A DNA stretch of 35,862 bases, taken from NCBI GenBank assembly GCA_038526275.1, contig JBCBGY010000018.1:1-35862 (forward strand), in the 5' to 3' direction. The stretch is from 188UL27-1 sp038526275. GTDB taxonomy: Bacteria > Pseudomonadota > Alphaproteobacteria > Rhodobacterales > Rhodobacteraceae. A model generated the notes under the pieces. The model had not been told where the DNA came from, ran no database searches, and worked only from the letters and a program-made list of their open reading frames with translations. The translations under genes were made by a program, and so were the position numbers. Numbering within the stretch: position 1 is the stretch's first letter; each line of letters begins with the position of its first letter. This document shows, in pieces, positions 1 through 8,154 of the stretch.

Positions 1-53
1 AAACCGTTGTGGGTGCAAGCCTACCCAGGGTTCGAATCCCTGTCTCTCCGCCA
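1..53 (+). tRNA. tRNA-Ser, 3' part only
   Basis: This is the 3' portion of a class II tRNA cut by the window edge. Visible parts are a long variable arm (GTGGG pairing with CCTAC near positions 10-24), a T arm with the TTCGAAT loop (26-42), the 3' acceptor strand TCTCTCC (43-49), discriminator G at 50 and an encoded CCA at 51-53. A long variable arm with discriminator G points to serine, since leucine tRNAs carry A. The anticodon lies outside the window, so the isoacceptor cannot be read. No second copy of the 3' end was seen to mark an integrated element. Confidence 0.85.
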
Positions 54-267
54 TCAACCAATTTCCGCCAAAATGATTGTCCAGGCGTTAAGGTGCCATC
101 TTAATCGTCGCGATGCTCGATTGTTTGACATGGGTGCGATGACCGGTTGACCTGGGCGCAGGCCAGCACCCCGCCTGATCAAAAACTCCTGAACTTCTAA
201 GGTTGGCCTCACCTTTCCGGCTGCAGGCAACTAACCTATGGTCGGGCGGGAAAGGCGAGGAGACCCC

Positions 268-1569
268 ATGACCGAGCAAAAGCTAAGCCGCAGCGATGCC
301 CAAAGCCTGCGCCACGCAAAAGAGCTGGAAGGGCATGTCTCTGTGCTCGACAGCTTCACCGGCACCTCCCTTGGAGTTCTGGCCACGGCCTCGGGGATAT
401 ACACCTATCTTGGCGTCTCGTCTCTGCTGGATGACAATGGTGCGCTCAGCTTCTTTGCCGCCTTCGCCTATTCGCTGGCCGTGTCGGTCGGGATCTTTGT
501 CTTCTGGTCCTATCTTTTGCGGCTGCTGCCCGCCGTTCGAACGGCGGCGGCGCGGATCGGGCTTTTGCTCGCCATGGCATTGGGCTCGCTTGCGATCATT
601 GCGATGTCCAGTTGGCTAAACGCTGCGGCTTTGGCCGGAGCAGCCGCTGTGGAACAACATCTGGCCAAGACCGTTCAAGACTATCAAAGCTCCTTGGAAC
701 GGGCCCATACGATTGCGGTTTCTGCCCAAGGCCTAGAGCGCGACGTGGCCCGGGTGCGCCAGAGCTTTGCCGACCTGAGCGAGTTAGAGGCCACGGGCAA
801 CCTGTCTGGCATTGCCGGGCGCGGGGCCGTATTCCGAGTGCTGCAGCAGAAGTCGGACGAATTGCAGGGGCTTGAAGCACAAATCGCCTCGCAAACCCCA
901 TTGGTCGACTCCGCCTTTGCCCAAGGCAACCAGATCCTCAGCCGGATGCGGGCGTTGACGGTAGAAACCGGTTCGGTCGAAACCCGGTCTGTCGAGTTTT
1001 CCGAAGAAGCCGTGCGCCTTGCTGGGATCATCACCCAACTCCGTCAGCTATCGGTCGCGCCCCTGGTGCAGCGAGCGGCTCAGGATCTTTCGGCCTCTGT
1101 CGTGGTGCCGGAACTTGACGGCAGTACGGCTCAGGTCCGCGACGGCCAGCAAGCCGCGCTCAGTTCGGTGCTCGATGTGTTGGCACAGCGGGCCGACACC
1201 CTGGAAAAGGCCGCTGTCGCTGTCATTTCAATGGATCCTCCGACCGCCACAGCTTATACCCCGATCTCCACCGCTGATGCCGTGATCCTTTATGCCGAGA
1301 ACTTTGTGCCCTCTTGGGCTGGGGCCATCGCGATCGATCTTTTGCCCGCCGTTCTGGTCTTCATCCTGATGGTCATCCAAGGCGCGATCCGGGCGGGACG
1401 AGAACCGGTTGGCATCGAAGACGGACTGACCCTGGCGGAACTGCGCGCCGCCATGCAGGGATTGCGCGAAGTGGAAGAAGCCATGGACCGGTCTGAGCCA
1501 ACCCCGCCAGAGGTTGCACCCCATCCGGTTGAGGCCCCACTGCCCCTGCAGCACAAGGCCAAACCCTGA
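268..1569 (+). CDS. Four-helix membrane protein with a long periplasmic or cytoplasmic coiled coil, function unknown
   Basis: I do not recognise a named family. The protein has 433 residues. Hydrophobic segments lie near residues 30-52, 60-84 and 97-115. A long Ala/Gln/Glu-rich, helix-prone and probably coiled-coil region covers about 125-330. A last membrane segment lies near 345-372, and the tail is short and Pro-rich. I chose the ATG at 268 because a GAGGAG ribosome site lies just upstream; an in-frame upstream start at 238 lacks one. Its stop overlaps the start of the next gene by one base (TGATG), so the two are probably translationally coupled. The layout of helices around a coiled coil suggests an envelope scaffold or sensor, but this is a guess. 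Confidence 0.85.
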   Translation: MTEQKLSRSDAQSLRHAKELEGHVSVLDSFTGTSLGVLATASGIYTYLGVSSLLDDNGALSFFAAFAYSLAVSVGIFVFWSYLLRLLPAVRTAAARIGLLLAMALGSLAIIAMSSWLNAAALAGAAAVEQHLAKTVQDYQSSLERAHTIAVSAQGLERDVARVRQSFADLSELEATGNLSGIAGRGAVFRVLQQKSDELQGLEAQIASQTPLVDSAFAQGNQILSRMRALTVETGSVETRSVEFSEEAVRLAGIITQLRQLSVAPLVQRAAQDLSASVVVPELDGSTAQVRDGQQAALSSVLDVLAQRADTLEKAAVAVISMDPPTATAYTPISTADAVILYAENFVPSWAGAIAIDLLPAVLVFILMVIQGAIRAGREPVGIEDGLTLAELRAAMQGLREVEEAMDRSEPTPPEVAPHPVEAPLPLQHKAKP

Positions 1570-2336
1570 TGGCCTTATCGGCTCGGTTCGCGCTCCGCAG
1601 CCTTTTGGTGGTGCAACTGGGCGTGGCGGCGATCCTGCTCGGTCAGGACTTTGCCAAGATCGCGCCCACGATCCGCCTGCCAACCTTCGTTCCCTCGCCC
1701 GACACGCCTATCCAGCCGGGCGACCAGACCCGCCGGTTTGATCCCCGCACCCTGCCTCGCCGTCTCGATCTGCCGCCAGGCACGCCGGTGCCGGCTGTGG
1801 ACGTGCCTGCCCGCTTGTTCTTTGAAGACCAGGGCGAAGGTTTGGTGCTGGTCACTGGCCGGATCCAACCCGGCGATGCTGAAAGGTTCGCCGATTGGCT
1901 GGAAGATCAGGAGCCGCAGCCTGAAACGTTCCGGTTTCACTCTCCGGGTGGTTCTGTAGACGATGCCTTGGCCATTGGCCGGCGCATTCGGGAAGGCGGC
2001 TTTGCGACCGAAATGGGCGAGACATCCGTGTGCCTGTCCGCCTGCCCCTATATGCTGATGGCCGGAACTGAGCGCCGGGTGGACCACGGCGCCATGGTTG
2101 GCGTCCATCAGCACTATTATGGCGAGAATACTCTCTTGCCCGCCTTTTTGGCCGTGGAAGACATCCAGCAAAGCCAGGCCCAGGTCGTTCTATACCTCGA
2201 CGAAATGGGAATCGATCTGCTGGTTATGCAACATGCCCTGGGCACACCCCCGGACCAGATCTATCTCTTGGTGGCAAAGGAACTCACGGATTACGGCATC
2301 GCGACAGAGATGACCGGCCAACCAAAGGATAGTTAG
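1569..2336 (+). CDS. ClpP/crotonase-fold periplasmic protein (COG3904-like)
   Basis: The protein has 255 residues, with an N-terminal membrane anchor or signal segment at about 10-25 and then a Pro-rich linker. The C-terminal half resembles predicted periplasmic ClpP-like proteins. Its SPGGSVDDALAIG segment (about 125-137) matches the glycine-rich strand-turn of ClpP, and SACPYMLMAG (157-166) matches the nucleophile elbow. Ser157 and His180 (in GVHQH) are spaced much as the Ser and His of ClpP. Cys155 and Cys159 flank the Ser, which is typical of the exported forms. Whether it cleaves peptides is unproven. It overlaps the upstream membrane gene by one base and is followed after 4 bases by a small secreted protein, so the three probably work together at the inner membrane or periplasm. 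Confidence 0.85.
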   Translation: MALSARFALRSLLVVQLGVAAILLGQDFAKIAPTIRLPTFVPSPDTPIQPGDQTRRFDPRTLPRRLDLPPGTPVPAVDVPARLFFEDQGEGLVLVTGRIQPGDAERFADWLEDQEPQPETFRFHSPGGSVDDALAIGRRIREGGFATEMGETSVCLSACPYMLMAGTERRVDHGAMVGVHQHYYGENTLLPAFLAVEDIQQSQAQVVLYLDEMGIDLLVMQHALGTPPDQIYLLVAKELTDYGIATEMTGQPKDS

Positions 2337-2340
2337 ACCT

Positions 2341-2841
2341 ATGAAAGCAACGTTAGGCATCGCAGCGGCTCTACTGGCATCGGGCCCGGCCATGGCGGAT
2401 TTGACCGTGGAGTTTCGCGAAGGCGCCCCGAAGGATCGTTTCATCATCGCCAGCACGGATTGCGCCATTGGCCCCGGCACCTTGACGCTGGATCTGACAA
2501 CCAGCAAAGGCGGCCTGATCTTTGACACAACGGCAGAAGGTGCGGGGGTTGAAGTCTTCCAGCCTGTGGAACTCGAACAAGGAGCGGCGAGCTTTTCGGA
2601 AACCCGGGATGGCGACCGCGTGCTCCAGGTCTCTTTGGACGCATTGCGCCCGGGCAGCCCGGTCACCCTGACCGTGGATCTGGACGACACGATGGTTGAT
2701 AGCGCCCTTGGCCAAATCCGTGTCGCGGGATCGGAGATTGTCGGCGCAACGGCAACTCTTTCGGCAGGATCCGTCAAAGCAAGCAACAGCTTTGACGAAA
2801 CGGGCCAGACCCGCCTTTTGACGGGCAGTTGCAGCTCTTGA
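2341..2841 (+). CDS. Small secreted protein, function unknown
   Basis: The protein has 166 residues with a clear Sec signal peptide: a hydrophobic stretch after MKATLG and an AMA-D cleavage site near residue 19. The mature part is acidic, rich in Thr, Val, Leu and Gly, and looks beta-rich. It has two Cys residues, one near residue 40 and one three residues before the C terminus, that could form a disulfide. It may belong to a Rhodobacteraceae group sometimes labelled aggregation-factor core; that is a faint memory and not a firm assignment. It starts 4 bases after the ClpP-like gene and is surely the third gene of that operon, so it may be a substrate or partner of that protein. Confidence 0.8.
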   Translation: MKATLGIAAALLASGPAMADLTVEFREGAPKDRFIIASTDCAIGPGTLTLDLTTSKGGLIFDTTAEGAGVEVFQPVELEQGAASFSETRDGDRVLQVSLDALRPGSPVTLTVDLDDTMVDSALGQIRVAGSEIVGATATLSAGSVKASNSFDETGQTRLLTGSCSS

Positions 2842-2889
2842 TTGCGCACCGGGCTTGACGGACTATCGGATTAGGCGGAAGGAAGAGCC

Positions 2890-3315
2890 ATGGAAATTCG
2901 CCAACTGACCCCGGACTACGCCGTTTCGCCCCAGATCGATCCTGTGGATCTGAATGCCATCGCGGAGGCCGGGTTCAAAACCGTCCTCTGCAATCGACCG
3001 GACGCCGAGATCGAACCACGCCTGCAGGCCGCATCTATGGCGGCGGCGGCCCAAGAGGCTGGACTGAACTTCGTGATCAATCCGGTGGTCCATACAGGGA
3101 TGACGGAAGAGATCGTCGCGCTGCAACGCAGTACGATAGAGTCCGAGGGCCCCGTCTTGGCCTACTGCGCCTCCGGCACGCGCTCGACCATTGTTTGGAT
3201 GCTGGGTTTTGCCACAGACACGCCGGTAGACGACCTTATGGCTGCGGCCGCCCGGGCAGGATACCAGCTCGAACAACTTCGTCCGCAACTCGAAGGACGT
3301 GCGGCAAGCGCCTGA
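2890..3315 (+). CDS. TIGR01244/DUF442 family protein (phosphatase-like, beta-lactamase-hydrolase-like domain)
   Basis: The protein has 141 residues and a single domain of the DUF442 (BLH) family. The active-site-like loop is CASGTRS, with Cys93 and Arg98, which resembles the cysteine loops of rhodanese and dual-specificity phosphatase folds. The N-terminal YAVSPQI and LCNRPD segments are typical of the family. Relatives occur alone or fused to a metallo-beta-lactamase/persulfide dioxygenase and have been linked to sulfide handling. Here it stands alone, 48 bases after the secreted protein, with its own ribosome site (GGAAGGAAGAG). It may be part of the upstream operon or separate. The substrate is unknown. 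Confidence 0.85.
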   Translation: MEIRQLTPDYAVSPQIDPVDLNAIAEAGFKTVLCNRPDAEIEPRLQAASMAAAAQEAGLNFVINPVVHTGMTEEIVALQRSTIESEGPVLAYCASGTRSTIVWMLGFATDTPVDDLMAAAARAGYQLEQLRPQLEGRAASA

Positions 3316-3355
3316 AGCCGTTGACATAGATAGAGAGGTCCGGGCAGCGCCATTT

Positions 3356-4213
3356 TCAGATCCCACGTTTTCGCAGGCTCAGGATCATGTAGCGATTGTT
3401 ATGGCAAAATGCCTCGGCGGTGCGCCGTTGCTCGGTCAGCCTTTGCATCAGTCGGTAGCGCCGCCTTTCCGACATCATCAACCGTAGCACCCGGTTCAAC
3501 AGCCAGCGGGTCCGGGGCTTTTCGGCGCAAAGCGCTGCATCCACCCTCGAAACGCCATGCCCAATAACGTTGAACAGGCCCTGCTCCACATCGATCGATG
3601 GTGCAACACCTTCGGTCAAGTTCTCTTCGGCGATCAATTCTAGCGGCCCGTCCGCCAGCGCCTCCCGGACGAGCGACAGCTTGTGGCCCCCACCCACAGT
3701 CTGGCTGCGCTTCACACCTTGGTAATTTTCGGATCGGAAGCAATCTGCGATCAAAACCGTGCCGCCGGGCCTTACCAATTGGGCCGCTTTTGTCAGGGCT
3801 ATGTCATAGGGAATATACTGAAAACTCTCCGAAAAAAGGCAAAGATCGAAGGGGCCGGTTCCCCCATAGTCCTCGAACGTTGCGCAGTGAATTTCGGCCT
3901 TGGGGGCATTGACCTTGCACCGCCCCGCCAGAAATTCTGATGGCACCACGATTTCAACCGTATGACCCAAGGCCAGCAGCTTCTTGGCTGTCTCACCTGC
4001 CCCGCCGCCGATATCCAGGATTTTCAGCGACCCCTCCGGCAGATACCCAAACAGCTTATCCGTGTAAGCCACCTGTGCCGCGCCCAGATTTTGGGCCGAT
4101 GGTTCAAGCCCATCCCACAGCCCATAGTGCAGGTTCTCGGCGCCCGTCAGCCACTTCATGAACGACACCCCGACGTCCAGGCCAATGGCCCGGGTGTCAA
4201 TTTTCTGGCCCAT
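3356..4213 (-). CDS. Class I SAM-dependent methyltransferase
   Basis: The protein has 285 residues from the chosen ATG at 4213, which has a GGGGGGAG ribosome site about ten bases upstream. A GTG eleven codons earlier (4246) is the alternative. The SAM-binding motif I is ILDIGGGAGET in the first third. It is followed by an acidic beta2 region and a SESFQYIPY post-I/motif IV segment, as in Methyltransf_11/25 proteins. The C-terminal quarter is rich in Arg and basic, with repeated RRR/RLMQRL stretches, and may be a substrate or membrane contact. The N-terminal LTGAENLHYGLWDG resembles small-molecule and fatty-acyl type methyltransferases. The substrate cannot be deduced. It is convergent with the DUF442 gene and transcribed away from tRNA-Leu. 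Confidence 0.85.
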   Translation of the reverse strand: MGQKIDTRAIGLDVGVSFMKWLTGAENLHYGLWDGLEPSAQNLGAAQVAYTDKLFGYLPEGSLKILDIGGGAGETAKKLLALGHTVEIVVPSEFLAGRCKVNAPKAEIHCATFEDYGGTGPFDLCLFSESFQYIPYDIALTKAAQLVRPGGTVLIADCFRSENYQGVKRSQTVGGGHKLSLVREALADGPLELIAEENLTEGVAPSIDVEQGLFNVIGHGVSRVDAALCAEKPRTRWLLNRVLRLMMSERRRYRLMQRLTEQRRTAEAFCHNNRYMILSLRKRGI

Positions 4214-4390
4214 TGGCGCTTTTACTCCCCCCTTGACCGCGCTCACGGCAGAACGCGGTGAAACCGCGTTTTCATGACCGATCTCGCTTGTCGGATCAAG
4301 TTAGTCCTGAAGAATTTCCGGATAGGGCAGCTAGAGCGGTTCGGAGAGTTGAACTCCAACAAAGGATTGAAAAAACACGCCAATGATGTT

Positions 4391-4476
4391 TGGTGCCCGA
4401 GGAGAGACTCGAACTCTCACGCCCGTGAAGGCGGGGGATTTTGAATCCCCTGCGTCTACCATTCCGCCACTCGGGC
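4391..4476 (-). tRNA. tRNA-Leu(CAA)
   Basis: This is a complete class II tRNA read on the minus strand. The acceptor stem is GCCCGAG paired with CTCGGGC, the discriminator is A and CCA is encoded. The anticodon stem GGGGA/TCCCC closes the loop TTCAAAA, giving anticodon CAA (reads UUG). A long variable arm and a T arm with TTCGAGT are present. No integrase or repeat of the 3' end lies beside it. Confidence 0.95.
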
Positions 4477-4642
4477 CACCGGCGGCCTTTGTAGCGAGCC
4501 CGCGCATCCGGCGCCAGACCCTTTTTCCTTAATTTGACTGCGCGTTTGTTGCGGCAGAGCTAAGGAAATCACTCCCATCACTCAGCAACCCAAACCCAAG
4601 CACCTTCGCCCGTGAAGATGCGCACTAAGAAGGATCATTCTT

Positions 4643-5104
4643 ATGGGATACCCCAAACTACCACTTAACGGATCGTGCCTTTGCGGCGCGGTTCAGGTCC
4701 GCATCACGGCCCCGCCCCTTCTCACGTTCGCCTGCCACTGCCGCGACTGCCAGAAACTCACGGCAAGTGCCTATTCCTTGACGGTGATGTTCCCATCCGA
4801 GGGTTTTGAGGTGAGCGGTTCGTTAACGCGCGGCGGGCTTAAAACAGAAACGCGGCAGCACTATTTCTGCAGTCACTGTCTGAATTTCATATACAGCCAG
4901 ATCAAGGGAGCCGAGTACCGGGTTAACGTGCGGGCTTCCCTGCTGGACGACCTGACCTGGTTTGAGCCCTTCGTGGAATTGATGACCGACGAAAAGCTGC
5001 CTTGGGCACAGGTTCCCGCCCCTCATGGCTATGGCCAGTTCCCGGCGACCATGGATGAATTCAAGGCACTGCTTGCGGACTATGCCAAGCGGAACGCCGA
5101 CTGA
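4643..5104 (+). CDS. GFA/CENP-V family zinc protein
   Basis: The protein has 153 residues, the usual length for the GFA (glutathione-dependent formaldehyde-activating-like) family. Zinc ligands are visible in order: C12-x-C14 (SCLCG), C31-x-C33-xx-C36 (CHCRDC) and C76-xx-C79 (CSHC). Family members bind two zinc ions in a beta fold. Most are not true S-hydroxymethylglutathione synthases, so the function should be left open. An AAGGAT ribosome site sits before the ATG. It ends exactly against the stop of the convergent oxidoreductase gene and has no operon partner. Confidence 0.88.
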   Translation: MGYPKLPLNGSCLCGAVQVRITAPPLLTFACHCRDCQKLTASAYSLTVMFPSEGFEVSGSLTRGGLKTETRQHYFCSHCLNFIYSQIKGAEYRVNVRASLLDDLTWFEPFVELMTDEKLPWAQVPAPHGYGQFPATMDEFKALLADYAKRNAD

Positions 5105-6124
5105 TTAAAGATCGACAATCTTCCCGGTAACGGCAGCATGTTGGATGGCCTCTGTGACTTGCAAGGTTTTAAGCCCTTCCTCGGCACTGACCAAAGGTGC
5201 GGTTGCGCCGGTGATAACTTCACCGAAATGGTCGAGTTGCCGTTCCAGCGGATCCGAAGCTTCATACGTCAGAGTTTCCGCCTCGATCGGTGCCCACCAA
5301 CTGCGCGCCGTGGGATGGTGCCAAAGACGAAGGTCCGGGACAGATAGGGCGGCCTCTGTGCCGCCGATGCGATAGCAGGCCTCCGCCGTGTTTGGATAGG
5401 CCGGGTTTTCTCCTGCCGTCATCTCCCAACTCCACGGAGCCGCGATCGTGTCAGAGACATTCACTGTGCCCAAAGCGCCTGACGCAAATTCCAGCAGGAT
5501 CACGGCCGTGTCTTCCACCTCATGGCCACGCACAGCGTTGGCCTGACGCGCCTGGACGGAAACAACATCTCCGCAAAGATATCGCAGCAGATCGATATCA
5601 TGAATCAGGTTAATGAAGACGGGGCCAGCTCCAGCCTGTTTGCGCCAGCCGACATCAAAATAGTCGTCGGGTTTGTAAAGCCAGAATTGGCCGTGGACCG
5701 ACACGACCCGCCCCAATCGCCCTTCCGCAATGGCCGCCTTTGCGGTGTGGATCAGCGGATTGTGACGCCGGTGGTGGCCCACCAAAACAGGCACCTGGGC
5801 GGCGCGGGCGGACTGAACCAAAGCTTTGCCAGCTTCAGATGTATCGGCCAGCGGCTTTTCGATCAGAACGGGCACGCCAGCGGCAATGCAGGCCGTCCCA
5901 TGGGTCAAATGCAACTGGTTGGGGGTGGCGATCACCGCACCGTCCGGTCGGTTCTTCGTCAAGTAGTCTGCCAAGTCAGCGAAACATTCGACGCCAAGTG
6001 TTTGCGCATAGTCCTGGGCCGCCGGAGCCGGATCCACCAGAGCCGACAACCAGCCGCGACGGTGGATCAAGTCTGCATGGCGGCGTCCAATCAGGCCCGC
6101 GCCAATGACGGCAATGTCTGGCAT
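5105..6124 (-). CDS. Gfo/Idh/MocA family NAD(P)-dependent oxidoreductase
   Basis: The protein has 339 residues, a normal length. The N-terminal Rossmann domain carries the dinucleotide motif GAGLIGRRH near residue 8, and the family EKPLADT motif sits near residue 90. The C-terminal alpha/beta domain includes a metal-free catalytic region with HDIDLLRYL, typical of inositol and sugar dehydrogenases of this family. Such enzymes oxidise a hydroxyl of sugars or cyclitols with NAD(P); the substrate here is unknown. It starts 4 bases after the molybdopterin-binding protein gene and is the last gene of a minus-strand run with xdhC. That company is odd for a sugar dehydrogenase and may only reflect shared transcription. 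Confidence 0.88.
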   Translation of the reverse strand: MPDIAVIGAGLIGRRHADLIHRRGWLSALVDPAPAAQDYAQTLGVECFADLADYLTKNRPDGAVIATPNQLHLTHGTACIAAGVPVLIEKPLADTSEAGKALVQSARAAQVPVLVGHHRRHNPLIHTAKAAIAEGRLGRVVSVHGQFWLYKPDDYFDVGWRKQAGAGPVFINLIHDIDLLRYLCGDVVSVQARQANAVRGHEVEDTAVILLEFASGALGTVNVSDTIAAPWSWEMTAGENPAYPNTAEACYRIGGTEAALSVPDLRLWHHPTARSWWAPIEAETLTYEASDPLERQLDHFGEVITGATAPLVSAEEGLKTLQVTEAIQHAAVTGKIVDL

Positions 6125-6128
6125 GAGG

Positions 6129-7130
6129 CTAGCGGGGCTCGCGCGGTTGCGGGCGCATCGGGATTTCCTTCAGCAAACCGCCCACGCCCATCCCGGCGAT
6201 ATCATCGTCCGTCACGTCGAGCCCGCAGGCGATCCGTTCCAGAACCCAATCCGCCCCATTCAGCGCCGGGGATCGGGCGCAACCCGGTAGGCCAATGACC
6301 GGTCGCGTGCCCAGATGGCCCATGACCAGCAGATTGCCCGGATCGACGGGCATGCCAAACCGCAAAACCGTTCCGCCCGCAGCACGGATCGCCGCGGGGG
6401 CCGTATCGTGCAGATCCGACGTTGCAGATCCAGTCAGGATCAAGCCGATTTCACCCTCCAAGCTCTTCAGCGCGTGAGCCACGGCTTCGATTTCGTGGGG
6501 GACGGTCCGGCAATCGGCCAATTCGATCCCGAGAGATCGGAGACGTCCTTCGACTGCCTGCCGTCCTTTCTCATTTAGTGTCGCCTTCTGCCCCGCCACT
6601 TCGGTGAGGATCAGCCCGGCGGATCGCAAACATACCGGGCGCACCCGCAAGGCTCCGGCCCCGGCGGCCTGCGCCGCCTCGATCGAGGCTGCATCGATGC
6701 CGTAGGAAATAATCTTGACCGTGCCGACAAGAGTTCCGGGATCCACACGGCTATATTGCGGCAAGGTCGCCAAGGTAATTTCGGGATGGATCCGGTTGAG
6801 CCGGTGAATGGCGCCAACATCTTGCTCGACGATTCCAGGCCCCACCGCGTTCAGATTAACCCGGCCTGTGAATGGCACGGACATTGCCAAATGCGCGGCG
6901 TCCGGGTCGGGCACCACTGCCTGCGCCACCGCAGCAGCCGCGGCGTTTTCGCCCATGTCATTCGCGGAGAGCCGGGCCACCCAGACGGTCGCCTTACCCG
7001 ATGCCATGAGGGCATCGCGGACCTTTGCGTCGATCACCTGCCCTTTCCGGAATCGACTGCCGCCCGCCATTTCGGAATGGGCCAGAACCGCGCCGACCGC
7101 GTCGCAGACCGGAACCTCGCCGAACTCCAT
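6129..7130 (-). CDS. Molybdopterin-binding protein (MoCF/MoeA-like domain)
   Basis: The protein has 333 residues. The start at 7130 overlaps the xdhC stop by one base (TAATG), so the two are coupled; a longer reading upstream is antisense noise within xdhC. The C-terminal half contains a MoCF_biosynth-type fold: a LILTGSATSDLHDTAP stretch followed by GGTVLRFGMPVDPGN and a GLPGCARSPALNG loop. These match the molybdopterin-binding site of MoaB/MogA/MoeA proteins. The N-terminal part lacks a complete MoeA architecture. Homologues next to xdhC occur in Rhodobacteraceae and probably help load or modify the molybdenum cofactor for xanthine dehydrogenase or CO-dehydrogenase-like hydroxylases. No such hydroxylase is in the window. 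Confidence 0.85.
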   Translation of the reverse strand: MEFGEVPVCDAVGAVLAHSEMAGGSRFRKGQVIDAKVRDALMASGKATVWVARLSANDMGENAAAAAVAQAVVPDPDAAHLAMSVPFTGRVNLNAVGPGIVEQDVGAIHRLNRIHPEITLATLPQYSRVDPGTLVGTVKIISYGIDAASIEAAQAAGAGALRVRPVCLRSAGLILTEVAGQKATLNEKGRQAVEGRLRSLGIELADCRTVPHEIEAVAHALKSLEGEIGLILTGSATSDLHDTAPAAIRAAGGTVLRFGMPVDPGNLLVMGHLGTRPVIGLPGCARSPALNGADWVLERIACGLDVTDDDIAGMGVGGLLKEIPMRPQPREPR

Positions 7131-8101
7131 TAGCCTTTCCGCAGAACGTGCGTCACTTGCGCCATGACGGAGATCGCAATCTCCGCAGGCGTCTTCGATC
7201 CGATATCCATGCCAACGGGCGCATGAATTCGGTCGATTTGCGCATCGCTCAATCCCGCCTCCTTCAACCGCGCCACGCGCTTTGCATGGGTGCGAGGCGA
7301 TCCGAGACAACCCAGATAGAAGCAGTCCGAGGACAGAGCCGTCAGGATCGCAGGATCGTCGATCTTTGGGTCATGGGTCAGCGTGACAATCGCCGTGCGG
7401 GCATCAATGCCCCAACCTTGCAAAGCCTCGTCCGGCCAGTCGTGGCTGATGGTCTCGCCCGGGAAACGCTCGGCGGATCCAAAGGCTTCGCGCGGATCGA
7501 TCAGGAACGGATCATAGCCTGCCAGCCGCGCCATGGCGATCAAGGGTTGCGAGATGTGGACAGCGCCGACAACCGCCATGCGCAGGGGCGGATTGTGGAT
7601 CGCGACAAAGGTTTGATCTTCCTCAAAACCGGATTTGTCAGACCGGAACCGGTCGGCAAAGCCATCTTCCGGAGCTGTCAGCTTCCGTTCCCAGGTTTCG
7701 GTATTGACGCTATAGGCCAAGGCCGTGCGCTTGGCGCGCGCCTCCACCAGTTCGGCCAGCATGGGCTCTGTCAGACCGGGGCCAACGGGCTCAACAAGGA
7801 TCCGGATTTCCCCGCCACAGGCCAGACCAACCGCAAAGGCTTCGTCATCGGTAACGCCATAATCCAGCAAAACCGGTTGGCCGGTTTCCAGCGCTTCCAT
7901 CGCTTCGACGACCACGGCGCCTTCGACACAACCGCCAGACACAGAGCCCGCAATCTCGCCCTTGCCGCTGATTGCCAATTGGCTGCCGACACCCCGCGGG
8001 GCAGAGCCCCAGGTCTGCACCACTGTTGCCAAGGCCGCCTGCCGCCCGTCCCGATGCCAGGACAAGGCGGTCTCTGGTATGTCGTCAAAACCATGTTTCA
8101 T
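7130..8101 (-). CDS. xdhC: XdhC/CoxI family molybdenum-cofactor insertion protein
   Basis: The protein has 323 residues. The N-terminal XdhC/CoxI domain shows GSAPRGVGSQ and GSVSGGCVEG, the hallmark with a conserved Cys. The C-terminal Rossmann domain carries MAVVGAVHISQPL and the family segment YLGCLGSPRTHAKR. In known systems XdhC binds the molybdenum cofactor, supports its sulfuration and hands it to xanthine dehydrogenase-family enzymes in the cytoplasm. It is coupled to the downstream molybdopterin-binding gene and lies 53 bases after bioY. The ribosome site before the ATG is weak. The client hydroxylase is not encoded here, so the identity of its target is open. Confidence 0.92.
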   Translation of the reverse strand: MKHGFDDIPETALSWHRDGRQAALATVVQTWGSAPRGVGSQLAISGKGEIAGSVSGGCVEGAVVVEAMEALETGQPVLLDYGVTDDEAFAVGLACGGEIRILVEPVGPGLTEPMLAELVEARAKRTALAYSVNTETWERKLTAPEDGFADRFRSDKSGFEEDQTFVAIHNPPLRMAVVGAVHISQPLIAMARLAGYDPFLIDPREAFGSAERFPGETISHDWPDEALQGWGIDARTAIVTLTHDPKIDDPAILTALSSDCFYLGCLGSPRTHAKRVARLKEAGLSDAQIDRIHAPVGMDIGSKTPAEIAISVMAQVTHVLRKG

Positions 8102-8154
8102 GGCTTGACCCTAAGGCCGTTGGATCGGCGTTACAATCCGCCGAAGGTGGCCGA

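Noticed and set aside
1..2841. Genomic island next to tRNA-Ser
   Set aside because: No integrase, no direct repeat of the tRNA 3' end and ordinary base composition; the genes look chromosomal.
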